A stretch of 41,109 bases of DNA from an uncultured Collinsella sp. (GTDB taxonomy: Bacteria > Actinomycetota > Coriobacteriia > Coriobacteriales > Coriobacteriaceae), in NCBI GenBank assembly GCA_900543275.1, contig UQQL01000009.1, positions 1 to 41,109 on the forward strand. Direction: 5' to 3'. Every line of letters begins with the position of its first letter. The first letter of the stretch is position 1. A program made the position numbers and the translations under genes. This document shows positions 1 through 7,677 of this stretch, piece by piece. The notes under the pieces were generated by a model. It was given only the letters and a program-made list of their open reading frames with translations. It searched no databases and was not told where the DNA came from.

Positions 1-328
1 TGCCGCACCTCGCTCGCCGTATCGGCACTTAGAATTATGCGGTATTGCCCTAAATTAAATAATAAATGGTAGCAACAGTAGCGGAGTAAGGGCAAACGGG
101 AAACAACTTTACAAAAGCAGAATCAATTATGAATGGCGGCAGGGTTGTGGCGTCTTCTTGGCGGTATAAGCAAATTGATCAAAAATTGCTGACTTTTCAA
201 TCAGAGCGGTTAATCCGCAACGGAAAACAAAAAAGCAAAATACAAGAATTCGTATAGCAAAAAATGAGAAGCGCACTCATACATAAGGATTTATGATAGA
301 GAAAAATTGCCAGAAAGCAAAAATTTTA
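1..328. other. AT-rich leader with no recognised gene
   Basis: This stretch is AT-rich compared with the rest of the window, has no long open frame and shows no RNA gene that I recognise. Several A-rich runs occur at 220-330. It may be the edge of an acquired segment, or an intergenic region whose genes lie outside the window. Confidence 0.4.
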
Positions 329-920
329 TCATGAAAAGGTAAAGGGAATATGCGAGATCAACGAATTGCTCCACGGGATCCCATCCCTCAGCGAGAGGCT
401 CTGTATATTCTGGTTGATAAGCCCGTCGGCGGCGGGGGCTCCGATGCAGAAGCCAACCGATTTCCTGTTTTCTTGAACGATGAGCGTTTGGTAACATTCG
501 CAAAAATCGTGGGTGGCGTTCGGGACGAGAACATTCTGCAAATGCTGCAGACAGCTAAAGGCTTCCGCCGGTTGGTTCACAGCATTGGTGTGAGCGTTGT
601 CAGTGATGCGCCTGATAAAGCGGCCGTCTTTAGCATGTATTTTTCGGGGGAACATGGCACAGAAGGAGGCAGCGGCAAGATTTCTCTGCGTACCAACGGC
701 GTCGAAACGATCCTGAAAATGGCTTGCGTAGAGGAACAAGATACGGATGCTGTTCCCGGCAAGTTCTTGATAGAACTCCCCTGTGAAGAAGACACGGCCC
801 TTGTGACGGTCAAATTTTACCTTCATGACGGATACCATGCGCCGCGATTTGATCCGGATCCGCCGGTTGAATTTGATACGCCGCAGTATAACGCAATGAT
901 CGCACGCTCTTGCTTGAGTA
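329..920. other. Unrecognised segment, open on both strands, joined to the broken araC
   Basis: Both strands are open here. A plus frame runs 350-1018 (222 residues). A minus frame runs through the whole segment and continues into the araC remnant. Neither translation shows a family that I know, and only one of them could be real. On the minus strand the recognisable AraC helix-turn-helix sequence stops near 915-930 and gives way to unrelated residues, so the segment looks joined to the regulator rather than part of it. It could be a fragment of a mobile element or of another gene. I assign no function. Confidence 0.3.
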
Positions 921-1572
921 AAAAGCCTTGCGAAGTGGTACTTACTGAATCCTGCTTCATTGGCCAATTCGTCCAAAGACAGATCTTCTGTGCAGTGAGC
1001 ATTAATGTAATTGCATAACATGGAAAAGCGCTCTTGCTGTTCTTTTTGCCGCAGGGAAGAGATGTTTTCATGCGGTGCATTCTGATGGAGCTTGCGGCCG
1101 ATGATTGCGAAAAAGTGCAACATCAGCGAAGACAACTCGCAATCCTGAAAGACCGCCGCACCAAAGTATTCTTTTTCCATCTGGGTCATCAGGGCCAGAA
1201 GCTGGTCGTTGAACTGCGGTTGATCCTGATAGCGTAACAGCTTGAAGGGATGCAGGGTGGCAAAAAAAGCGCAAGCTCGTGGAACGGCTCAAACATTGCG
1301 GTACTAAAATTCAAAATGTACCGCTCGCCCTCCTTTGGAGCTGTAATGCTGTGCAATTCCCCTGAGCCGATGAACAGTATGTCATGGGGTTTCAAATAAA
1401 GAATTTCGTCTGCAACGGTCACATTATAGGTGTTTTGGATCGGGCAGATAATCTCCCCGGGGACATGCCAGTGTAACGGGAAGTCTTCCGCTGAATTGTT
1501 GTGATATAACCGGATGTTGGAAGCGAGTGTAAAGTTTACAGTTTCGGTGGTACCGTTCAATTTTTCAATCAT
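915..1572 (-). pseudogene. AraC-family transcriptional regulator, frameshifted and 3'-truncated
   Basis: The minus-strand reading starts at 1572 with a cupin-like sensor half (PLHWHVPGEI, then LKPHDILFIGSGELHSI), typical of AraC-type sugar regulators. At a run of seven A (1262-1268 on the plus strand) the frame breaks. The first frame ends at 1189. The continuation in another frame reads FKLLRYQDQPQFNDQ and then the first DNA-binding helix-turn-helix (LSLDELANEAGFSKYHFARLF). The second HTH that such proteins need is missing, because the sequence becomes unrelated near position 920. The gene is therefore damaged twice. It lies beside a ROK protein and opposite a sugar operon, which fits a former activator of that operon. 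The single-base shift could also be a sequencing error, but the C-terminal loss could not. Confidence 0.65.
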
Positions 1573-1606
1573 AGCAAATTCCTCTTAAACGTGACGGCAG
1601 CCGCAA

Positions 1607-2506
1607 TCATAACTCCTCAACGAAAAGATTGATAAAATGCAATGCTGCACCAAGCGGAACCGCGTGCTTGAGGTAATGGCAAAGGGAAATATATTCAGCT
1701 TCCTCATCAAACGGATCGCGGCTGGCCGTCAGCCCCCGTAGCTCCTTTAAAAAAGGCGTGAGATATTGAGCGACATACCCGCCCAGCACAATGCGACAGT
1801 CAAAAACCATACGGATCGTGGCAAGCGCTGATGCCAAATGGTTGAGATAATCTTTCCATAACGTTTGGTACGCTAAGCTCCCGGCTTCCAAGCCAGCAAA
1901 AAACTGCTCCACGGAGATACCCAAATCGGTAGAAATTCGATCAGAAGAACAGTAAGCTTCCAGACAGCCACGCAAACCACACTTACAGGAAAGCCCTTCC
2001 GGCTGCACACAAATGTGCCCGAACTCGCCGCTGCGGCCATTCAGACCGGTATAAGGAACACCGTTCATAAGGATAGCGCCACCTACGCCACCTTCTAAGG
2101 AAATATATGCCATGCAATCGGAATCTTGCTGAACGTACCATTCAGCATACCCGCCGCTGGTCGCATCATTGCAAACGGAAACAGGGTAAGGAATGCTGCA
2201 AATCAGCGGACGAATACTTTGATCCCTCAAATTAAGTGTCGGTGCTGTGACCACACAAGTTCTGTCGGTATTAAAAATGGCTGGTAGCGCGATCCCGACC
2301 CCCAGCAGGTTTTCGCGGTTCAGACCAAATCTGTTTAGAAAATTTTCCAAATCGGCTGCAAGGAAGTTCTCCATCTCCTTCATGTTGTTGCAATGGGGAT
2401 GAGGATACTTTTGATGTGCGATTTCATCCAGCCGGAGGTTCGCAGCAATGATCCGAAAATGATCGTCGATGACAGAAATTCCTACAGGAAAAATGCGCAT
2501 TTTCAT
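1607..2506 (-). CDS. ROK-family protein (sugar kinase-like or repressor-like)
   Basis: The 299-residue protein carries the ROK signature. SGEFGHI is followed by a cysteine cluster CKCGLRGCLEAYCS (about residues 170-195) that binds zinc in this family, and GGVGGAILMNG precedes it. The N-terminus reads VGISVIDD where ROK kinases have the DxGGT phosphate-binding motif, so ATP binding looks degenerate. No N-terminal helix-turn-helix is present, unlike NagC/XylR-type ROK repressors, and an in-frame stop lies just upstream of the ATG at 2506. It may be a regulator that has lost its DNA-binding part, or a weak kinase. It lies 34 bp from the broken araC on the same strand and diverges from the sugar operon at 2794. 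Confidence 0.75.
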   Translation of the reverse strand: MKMRIFPVGISVIDDHFRIIAANLRLDEIAHQKYPHPHCNNMKEMENFLAADLENFLNRFGLNRENLLGVGIALPAIFNTDRTCVVTAPTLNLRDQSIRPLICSIPYPVSVCNDATSGGYAEWYVQQDSDCMAYISLEGGVGGAILMNGVPYTGLNGRSGEFGHICVQPEGLSCKCGLRGCLEAYCSSDRISTDLGISVEQFFAGLEAGSLAYQTLWKDYLNHLASALATIRMVFDCRIVLGGYVAQYLTPFLKELRGLTASRDPFDEEAEYISLCHYLKHAVPLGAALHFINLFVEEL

Positions 2507-2705
2507 TAATGGTCAATTGAAGAGGCCGGCACCCACCCGTAGATTCTCCAACGCCATCGATGCGCACCAACCCCTAACTTTTCAAAAGTGAAATCAATGT
2601 AAAACACTTTCATCTTACCCAACCACAACAAAAAAGTCAACCGAATCAGAAATTTATGTGGATATATGGCGATATTTTTCAACTGCTTTTTGTTGGTTTT
2701 GATGA

Positions 2706-2734
2706 TTGACAGTGATGTATACTTGCAGTATCTT
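2706..2734 (+). promoter_or_regulatory. Sigma-70-type promoter of the sugar operon
   Basis: TTGACA at 2706-2711 is followed after exactly 17 bp by TATCTT at 2729-2734. It lies in the gap between the divergent ROK gene and the xylulokinase remnant and points toward the isomerase/transaldolase/transketolase genes. Confidence 0.6.
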
Positions 2735-2793
2735 GTGTAAAGAACTTATATAAATGTTCTTTACGAAAGAATGGCTGGAAAAGCGGTATTCTT

Positions 2794-3225
2794 ATGTTGT
2801 ATATCGGCGTGGATCTGGGTACCTCGGCGTGCAAATTTCTTCTGGTGGACGAAACCGGCAAGGTGTGCAACCAGGTTTCCCGGGAATATCCTCTAAGTAT
2901 GCCTCATACGGGATGGAGCGAATAGGATCCTTCCTCCTGGTGGTAGGCATGCCTGGATGGCATCCCGGCTCCGCTGGAAGTCTACGCCACCACCCTGCAC
3001 TACGCCCCCTGCCACGCCGACCCCGCCAACGGATTCAAGGTGCTGGTGGCTCTTCCCAAGGGAACCAACACCGACAAGCCGAATATGCCCATCAAGGGCG
3101 GGGACGATGCATACCTCTGGGCCTGCAACAAGTGGCTGCTGGCTCATCCCGATTCCGCCGAGGCCGCCCAGGGCGCTGTGGCGGCCCTGACCGGCGAGAA
3201 CATTGATATCGAGAAAGATCTATAA
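2794..3225 (+). pseudogene. Fused remnant: xylulokinase N-terminus plus DUF4867 C-terminus, with two TAG stops
   Basis: From ATG 2794 the frame reads like the start of a FGGY xylulokinase (MLYIGVDLGTSACKFLLVD, then MPHTGWSE) and stops at TAG 2923-2925. Without leaving the frame it continues DPSSWW, meets a second TAG at 2944-2946, then ACLDGIPAP. It then switches to LEVYATTLHYAPCHADPANG and runs on to the TAA at 3223-3225, ending GENIDIEKDL. That last part resembles the C-terminus of DUF4867 proteins, which sit beside such isomerase genes in gut Firmicutes (family recalled from knowledge, not checked). The simplest reading is an in-frame deletion that removed most of xylB and the front of the DUF4867 gene, plus two nonsense changes where glutamine is expected. 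A short in-frame restart inside the second half could still be translated. Confidence 0.65.
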
Positions 3226-3260
3226 CTAGAATCATCCACATAGAAAACGGAGGAATTTGA

Positions 3261-4751
3261 ATGAAGTCTACCAACATTCCCGAAGTCCGCCTGGGCATTG
3301 TGGCTGTCAGCCGCGACTGTTTCCCCATTGCCCTGTCCACCCGGCGCCGCCAAAACATCGTGACCGCCTGCAAGACCAAAGGCTTTGAGCCTTATGAGTG
3401 CAGCGTCACGGTGGAAAACGAGACCGATATGCTCAAGGCTGTCGAGGAGGTCAAGGCCGCGGGCTGCAACGCCCTGACGGTGTTCCTGGGCAACTTCGGT
3501 CCCGAGACGCCGGAGACCCTCATCGCCAAATACTTCGACGGCCCCGTCATGTACGTGGCGGCTGCCGAGGGTGACGGCGACATGATCAACGGCCGCGGCG
3601 ACGCCTACTGCGGCATGCTGAACTGTTCTTATAACCTGGGTATGCGCCACCTGAAAGCCTACATCCCCGAGTACCCCGTGGGCACCGCCGAGGAACTGGC
3701 GGACAAGATAGCGGAGTTTCTGCCCATTGCCCGGGCCGTGCTGGGCGTGAAAAACCTCAAGATCATCACCTTTGGCCCCCGTCCTCAGGACTTCTTCGCC
3801 TGCAATGCCCCCATCAAGGGCCTGTATGAGCTGGGCGTGAAAGTGGAAGAAAACTCCGAGCTGGACCTGCTGGTGGCTTATAAAGAGCACGCCGACGACC
3901 CCCGCATCCCCGAGGTCTGCGCCGACATGGCCGCCGAGATGGGCGAGGGCAAGTATTACCCCGACCTGTTGGCCCGCATGGCCCAGTTCGAACTGACCCT
4001 GCTGGATTGGGCCGAAGCCCACAAGGGCAGCAAGAAGTATGTGGCCTTTGCCGACAAGTGCTGGCCGGCTTTCCCGTCCCAGTTCGGCTTTGAGCCCTGC
4101 TATGTGAACAGCCGCCTGGTCAGCCGCGGCATCCCTGTTTCCTGCGAGGTGGATATCTACGGTGCCCTGAGCGAATATATCGGTATGTGCGTTTCCGGCG
4201 ACACCGTCACTCTGCTGGATATCAACAACAGCGTGCCCAAGTACATCTACGACGAGGATATCGCCGGCAAGTTCGACTACAAGCTTACCGATACCTTCAT
4301 GGGCTTCCACTGCGGCAACACGCCGTCCTGCAAGATGTGCGCCGACCGTGCCGTGAAGTACCAGCTGATCCAGCACCGTCTGCTGGAGCCGGCGGGCAGC
4401 GAGCCCGACTTTACCCGTGGCACACTGGAAGGTGACATCGCGGCGTCCGACATCACCTTCTACCGCCTGCAGTGTGACAGCGAGGGCAACCTCCGCGCCT
4501 ACATCGCCCAGGGCGAAGTTCTGCCTGTGGCCACCCGTTCTTTCGGCGGCATCGGCATCTTTGCCATCCCCGAGATGGGCCGCTTCTACCGCCATGTGCT
4601 GATCCAGAAGCGCTACCCCCACCACGGCGCCGTGGCCTTCGGCCATTACGGCAAGGCGCTGTTTGAGGTGTTCAAGTTCCTGGGCATCGGCGACATTGCC
4701 TATAACCAGCCTAACAGCCTGCCCTACCCCACCGAGAATCCCTGGGGTTGA
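3261..4751 (+). CDS. L-fucose/L-arabinose isomerase-family sugar isomerase
   Basis: The 496-residue protein matches the fucose/arabinose isomerase family in length and layout. Expected acidic metal ligands appear in CEVDIYGALSEYIGM (about residue 293-307) and LLDINNS (about 318-324), and the histidine motif GFHCGNTPSC follows near 350. Such enzymes interconvert aldoses and ketoses with a bound divalent metal in the cytoplasm. The true substrate cannot be read from the sequence. The start at 3261 has a GGAGG-type ribosome site (cggaggaatttg) upstream. It is the first intact gene after the promoter at 2706 and lies 25 bp before a transaldolase, so its product probably feeds the non-oxidative pentose phosphate reactions. 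With xylB destroyed upstream, the kinase step must come from elsewhere. Confidence 0.8.
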   Translation: MKSTNIPEVRLGIVAVSRDCFPIALSTRRRQNIVTACKTKGFEPYECSVTVENETDMLKAVEEVKAAGCNALTVFLGNFGPETPETLIAKYFDGPVMYVAAAEGDGDMINGRGDAYCGMLNCSYNLGMRHLKAYIPEYPVGTAEELADKIAEFLPIARAVLGVKNLKIITFGPRPQDFFACNAPIKGLYELGVKVEENSELDLLVAYKEHADDPRIPEVCADMAAEMGEGKYYPDLLARMAQFELTLLDWAEAHKGSKKYVAFADKCWPAFPSQFGFEPCYVNSRLVSRGIPVSCEVDIYGALSEYIGMCVSGDTVTLLDINNSVPKYIYDEDIAGKFDYKLTDTFMGFHCGNTPSCKMCADRAVKYQLIQHRLLEPAGSEPDFTRGTLEGDIAASDITFYRLQCDSEGNLRAYIAQGEVLPVATRSFGGIGIFAIPEMGRFYRHVLIQKRYPHHGAVAFGHYGKALFEVFKFLGIGDIAYNQPNSLPYPTENPWG

Positions 4752-4776
4752 TTGATTAGAAAGGAAGTCTTTTGTT

Positions 4777-5436
4777 ATGAAATTCTTTATTGATACCGCG
4801 AACGTCAACGAGATCCGCGCCGCAAACGACATGGGCGTCATCGCAGGCGTCACCACCAACCCCAGCCTCATCGCCAAGGAGGGCCGGGACTACGCCGAGA
4901 CGCTGGCTGAAATTGCCACCATCGTGGACGGCCCCATCAGCGGTGAGGTGAAAGCCACCACCACCGATGCCGAGACGATGGTCAAGGAGGGCGAGGCCAT
5001 CTACGCCCTGGACCCCAAGCACATGGTCGTAAAAATCCCCATGACCGCCGAGGGCCTCAAGGCCATTAAAGCCTTGTCCGCCAAGGGCATCCCCACCAAC
5101 TGCACCCTGATTTTCAGCGCCAACCAGGCGCTGCTGGCCGCCCGCGCCGGTGCCACCTACGTCAGCCCCTTCCTGGGGCGCCTGGACGATATCTCCCAGC
5201 GGGGCATCGAGCTCATCGAGACCATCCACGACATGTTCCTCAACTACCCCGACATCGAGACCCAGATCATCGCGGCCAGCGTGCGCAACCCCATGCACGT
5301 GACCGACTGTGCCCTGGCCGGTGCCGACATCGCCACCGTGCCCTACAAGGTCATTGAGCAGATGCTGCATCATCCGCTGACCGATTCCGGCATCGAGAAG
5401 TTCAAGGAAGATTACTGCAAGGTGTTTGGTGAGTGA
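4777..5436 (+). CDS. Transaldolase / fructose-6-phosphate aldolase-like (small type)
   Basis: 219 residues, the length of the small transaldolase (FSA/TalC) group. The N-terminus MKFFIDTANVNEIRAA, then GVTTNPSLIAKEG, and the Schiff-base lysine in MVVKIPMT (K86) are all present, as is the late QIIAASVRNP motif. The enzyme transfers or releases dihydroxyacetone units between sugar phosphates in the pentose phosphate pathway. The gene follows the isomerase with a ribosome site (aaaggaag) ahead of its ATG, and its stop is one base from the ATG of the transketolase N-subunit, so the genes are co-transcribed. Transaldolase and F6P aldolase activity cannot be told apart by eye. Confidence 0.88.
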   Translation: MKFFIDTANVNEIRAANDMGVIAGVTTNPSLIAKEGRDYAETLAEIATIVDGPISGEVKATTTDAETMVKEGEAIYALDPKHMVVKIPMTAEGLKAIKALSAKGIPTNCTLIFSANQALLAARAGATYVSPFLGRLDDISQRGIELIETIHDMFLNYPDIETQIIAASVRNPMHVTDCALAGADIATVPYKVIEQMLHHPLTDSGIEKFKEDYCKVFGE

Positions 5437-5437
5437 T

Positions 5438-6289
5438 ATGACAAAGAAAGAACGTCTGAAGCTGCAGATCGCAGCCTGCAAGGTGCGTATGGGCGTGATT
5501 GAATCCACCCACGGTGCCAAAGCCGGGCACCCCGGCGGCAGCCTGTCCGCCGCCGATATGTTTACTTACCTTTATAATAAGGAAATGCGCGTCGACCCAA
5601 CCAACCCGAAATGGGAGAACCGGGACCGGTTCGTGCTCTCCAAGGGACATACCGCGCCGGGGCTGTACAGCGCGCTGGCCTACCGGGGATTTTTCCCGGT
5701 GGAGGACCTGCCCACCCTGCGCCACATTGACAGCTATCTGCAGGGCCACCCCAATATGAACACGGTGCCCGGTGTGGATATGTCCACCGGCAGCCTGGGC
5801 CAGGGCATCTCCTGTGCGGCAGGCATGGCCAAAGCCGCCAAGTACCTGCACAAGGATGATGTGCGTGTGTATGCTCTCCTGGGCGATGGCGAGATCGAGG
5901 AGGGGGAAGTGTGGGAAGCGTTCCTCTTCGCCGCCAAGTACAAACTGGACAATCTCTGTGTCATTATTGACCTGAACGGGCTGCAGATCGACGGCCCCAC
6001 CAGCGAAGTGATGCCCACCGACCCGGTGGATGCCAAGATGCGGGACTTCGGGTTCCGTACCGTCACCATTGACGGTCACGACTTCGCCCAAATCGAAGAT
6101 GCGTTCCAGTATTTCCACACCCAGACAGGTGCCCCCACAGCTGTCCTGATGAATACTACCAAGGGCAAGGGCGTCAGCTACATGGAAAACCAGGTGGGCT
6201 GGCACGGCAAGGCCCCCAACGACGAGGAATACAAGATTGCCATGGACGAGCTGAACGCTCAACTGGCAGAACTGGAGGCGCAGGTATGA
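5438..6289 (+). CDS. Transketolase, N-terminal (TPP-binding) subunit
   Basis: 283 residues from the ATG at 5438, matching the N-terminal half of split transketolases. The thiamine pyrophosphate motif begins GDGEIEEGEVWEAF and ends with the conserved asparagine in VIIDLNG; HGAKAGHPGGSLSAADM is the N-terminal active-site region. With the C-subunit it moves two-carbon units between ketose and aldose phosphates. An in-frame TTG at 5426 would overlap transaldolase, but the ATG starts the typical MTKKERLKLQ beginning. Its TGA overlaps the ATG of the next gene (ATGA), a sign of translational coupling. Confidence 0.9.
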   Translation: MTKKERLKLQIAACKVRMGVIESTHGAKAGHPGGSLSAADMFTYLYNKEMRVDPTNPKWENRDRFVLSKGHTAPGLYSALAYRGFFPVEDLPTLRHIDSYLQGHPNMNTVPGVDMSTGSLGQGISCAAGMAKAAKYLHKDDVRVYALLGDGEIEEGEVWEAFLFAAKYKLDNLCVIIDLNGLQIDGPTSEVMPTDPVDAKMRDFGFRTVTIDGHDFAQIEDAFQYFHTQTGAPTAVLMNTTKGKGVSYMENQVGWHGKAPNDEEYKIAMDELNAQLAELEAQV

Positions 6290-7227
6290 GTGAGGTCAAA
6301 AAAATTGCCACCCGCGACAGCTACGGCGCCGCGCTGGTAGAACTGGCAAAAGATCACCCCAACGTGGTGGTGCTGGACGCCGATTTGGCCGCCGCCACCA
6401 AAACCGGCGTCTTCAAAAAAGCCTATCCCGACCGCCATTTTGACTGCGGCATTGCCGAGAGCAACATGATGGCCACCGCCGCCGGTATGGCGGCTATGGG
6501 GCTGGTGCCCTTTGCCTCCAGCTTTGCCATGTTCGCCGCAGGCCGCGCCTTTGAGCAGGTCCGCAACTCCATCGGCTACCCGCACCTCAACGTTAAGATC
6601 GGTGCCACGCACGCCGGCATCTCGGTGGGCGAGGACGGCGCCACGCACCAGTGCTGCGAGGATATCGCCCTCATGCGCGTCATCCCCGGCATGACCGTAA
6701 TTGTTCCCGCCGACGACGTCGAGGCCCGCGCCGTGACGCGCGCCGCCTACGAGTGCGACGGCCCGGTGTACATGCGCTTCGCCCGTTTGGCCTCGCCGGT
6801 TATCAACGACCCCGAGACCTACAAGTTCGAGTTGGGTAAGGGCATTGTCATGCGCGAGGGCGCCGATGTGACCATCATCGCTTGCGGTCTGATGGTCGGC
6901 GAGGCCCTCGAGGCCGCCGAGCAGCTCGCTGCCGAGGGCATCGACGCCGAGGTCATCAACATGCACACCATCAAGCCCATCGACGCCGACCTGGTCGTCA
7001 AGAGCGCCACCAAGACCGGCCACGTCGTGACCGTCGAGGAGCACTCTGTGATCGGTGGCCTGGGCAGCGCCGTTGCCGATGTCCTGTGCGAGCAGTGCCC
7101 GACGCCGCTCAAGAAGATCGGCGTCAACGACACCTTCGGTGAGTCTGGCCCGGGTGCCGAGCTCCTGCACAAGTACGGCCTGGACGCCGCCAACATCGTG
7201 GCAACCACCAAGGAGTTCTTGGCATAA
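6286..7227 (+). CDS. Transketolase, C-terminal (pyrimidine-binding) subunit; apparently mosaic gene
   Basis: 313 residues with the pyrimidine-binding and C-terminal domains of transketolase: DADLAAATKTGVFKKAYP, the catalytic glutamate in DCGIAESNM, and FAMFAAGRAFEQVRNS. It pairs with the preceding subunit and overlaps it by four bases. Codon style changes inside the gene. All six lysine codons up to about 6420 are AAA. From about 6596 onward lysine is AAG throughout, and ACG and TCG codons become common as in the rest of the window. The protein stays intact across the change. I infer homologous recombination between a foreign tkt gene and a resident one, with the crossover between roughly 6420 and 6596. 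Confidence 0.88.
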   Translation: MSEVKKIATRDSYGAALVELAKDHPNVVVLDADLAAATKTGVFKKAYPDRHFDCGIAESNMMATAAGMAAMGLVPFASSFAMFAAGRAFEQVRNSIGYPHLNVKIGATHAGISVGEDGATHQCCEDIALMRVIPGMTVIVPADDVEARAVTRAAYECDGPVYMRFARLASPVINDPETYKFELGKGIVMREGADVTIIACGLMVGEALEAAEQLAAEGIDAEVINMHTIKPIDADLVVKSATKTGHVVTVEEHSVIGGLGSAVADVLCEQCPTPLKKIGVNDTFGESGPGAELLHKYGLDAANIVATTKEFLA

Positions 7228-7273
7228 GGCAAGACGAGGCAAAGTATCGCGTCGACAACCGCAAACAAGCCAG

Positions 7274-7306
7274 AACAGGGGCGTCCTCAAAGAGGGCGCC
7301 CCTGTT
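7274..7306 (+). terminator. Terminator of the sugar/transketolase operon
   Basis: A 14-bp stem (AACAGGGGCGTCCT / AGGGCGCCCCTGTT, one G-U pair) with a five-base loop lies 46 bp after the transketolase stop. Only a short T run follows. Confidence 0.7.
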
Positions 7307-7446
7307 TATGCTGAATTTAAATTAGAGTCCTGCCAAGCAAAGTTCCCATGGGGAAACGGGCCCATCCCAGCAAAGTGCAATTCAGACCCTTCCAACTTTG
7401 TATGCGCAGCATCTCAAGTTGGTGCGTCGGCCCCATAGTAGCCGCA

Positions 7447-7574
7447 GGCCGGGCGCAGGGTTACCTCCCAAATCTTTCCGCAGCGCAGGCCGGCGTTTGT
7501 CCGCAGCTCCGCAGGAGCAGGACAAATGCCGGCCATGCGCGAGGACGATTTGGGAGGTAACCCTGCGCCCGGCC
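7447..7574. repeat. 128-bp cruciform repeat with perfect 28-bp outer arms
   Basis: Positions 7447-7474 and 7547-7574 are perfect 28-nt inverted copies (outer end GGCCGGGCGCAGGGTTACC). Inside lies a second inverted pair, 7489-7502 with 7520-7533 (GCCGGCGTTTGTCC, one wobble), and a small hairpin GCTCC/GGAGC at the tip. Nearly the whole 128 nt can fold into one rod. It sits between a terminator and ftsE and has no coding frame that I believe. It could be a miniature inverted-repeat element or a structured RNA. No second copy is visible in this window. Confidence 0.8.
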
Positions 7575-7677
7575 GGTGAGACCCAAACCCCGCCATGCTT
7601 CTTATGTGCAGTAAAGCTAATGCTGCTAAAATACAAAGCGCTCATGTAGTTTAAACGCACGACGATAAGGAGCACCA

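Noticed and set aside
2794..3225. TAG read as glutamine (alternative genetic code)
   Set aside because: Genes such as the VanZ-like, murQ, mupG and rubredoxin end normally at TAG, and the local gene is also internally deleted.
3144..4877. 577-residue minus-strand frame opposite the isomerase gene
   Set aside because: Antisense shadow of a clear isomerase; low-complexity translation with no motif.
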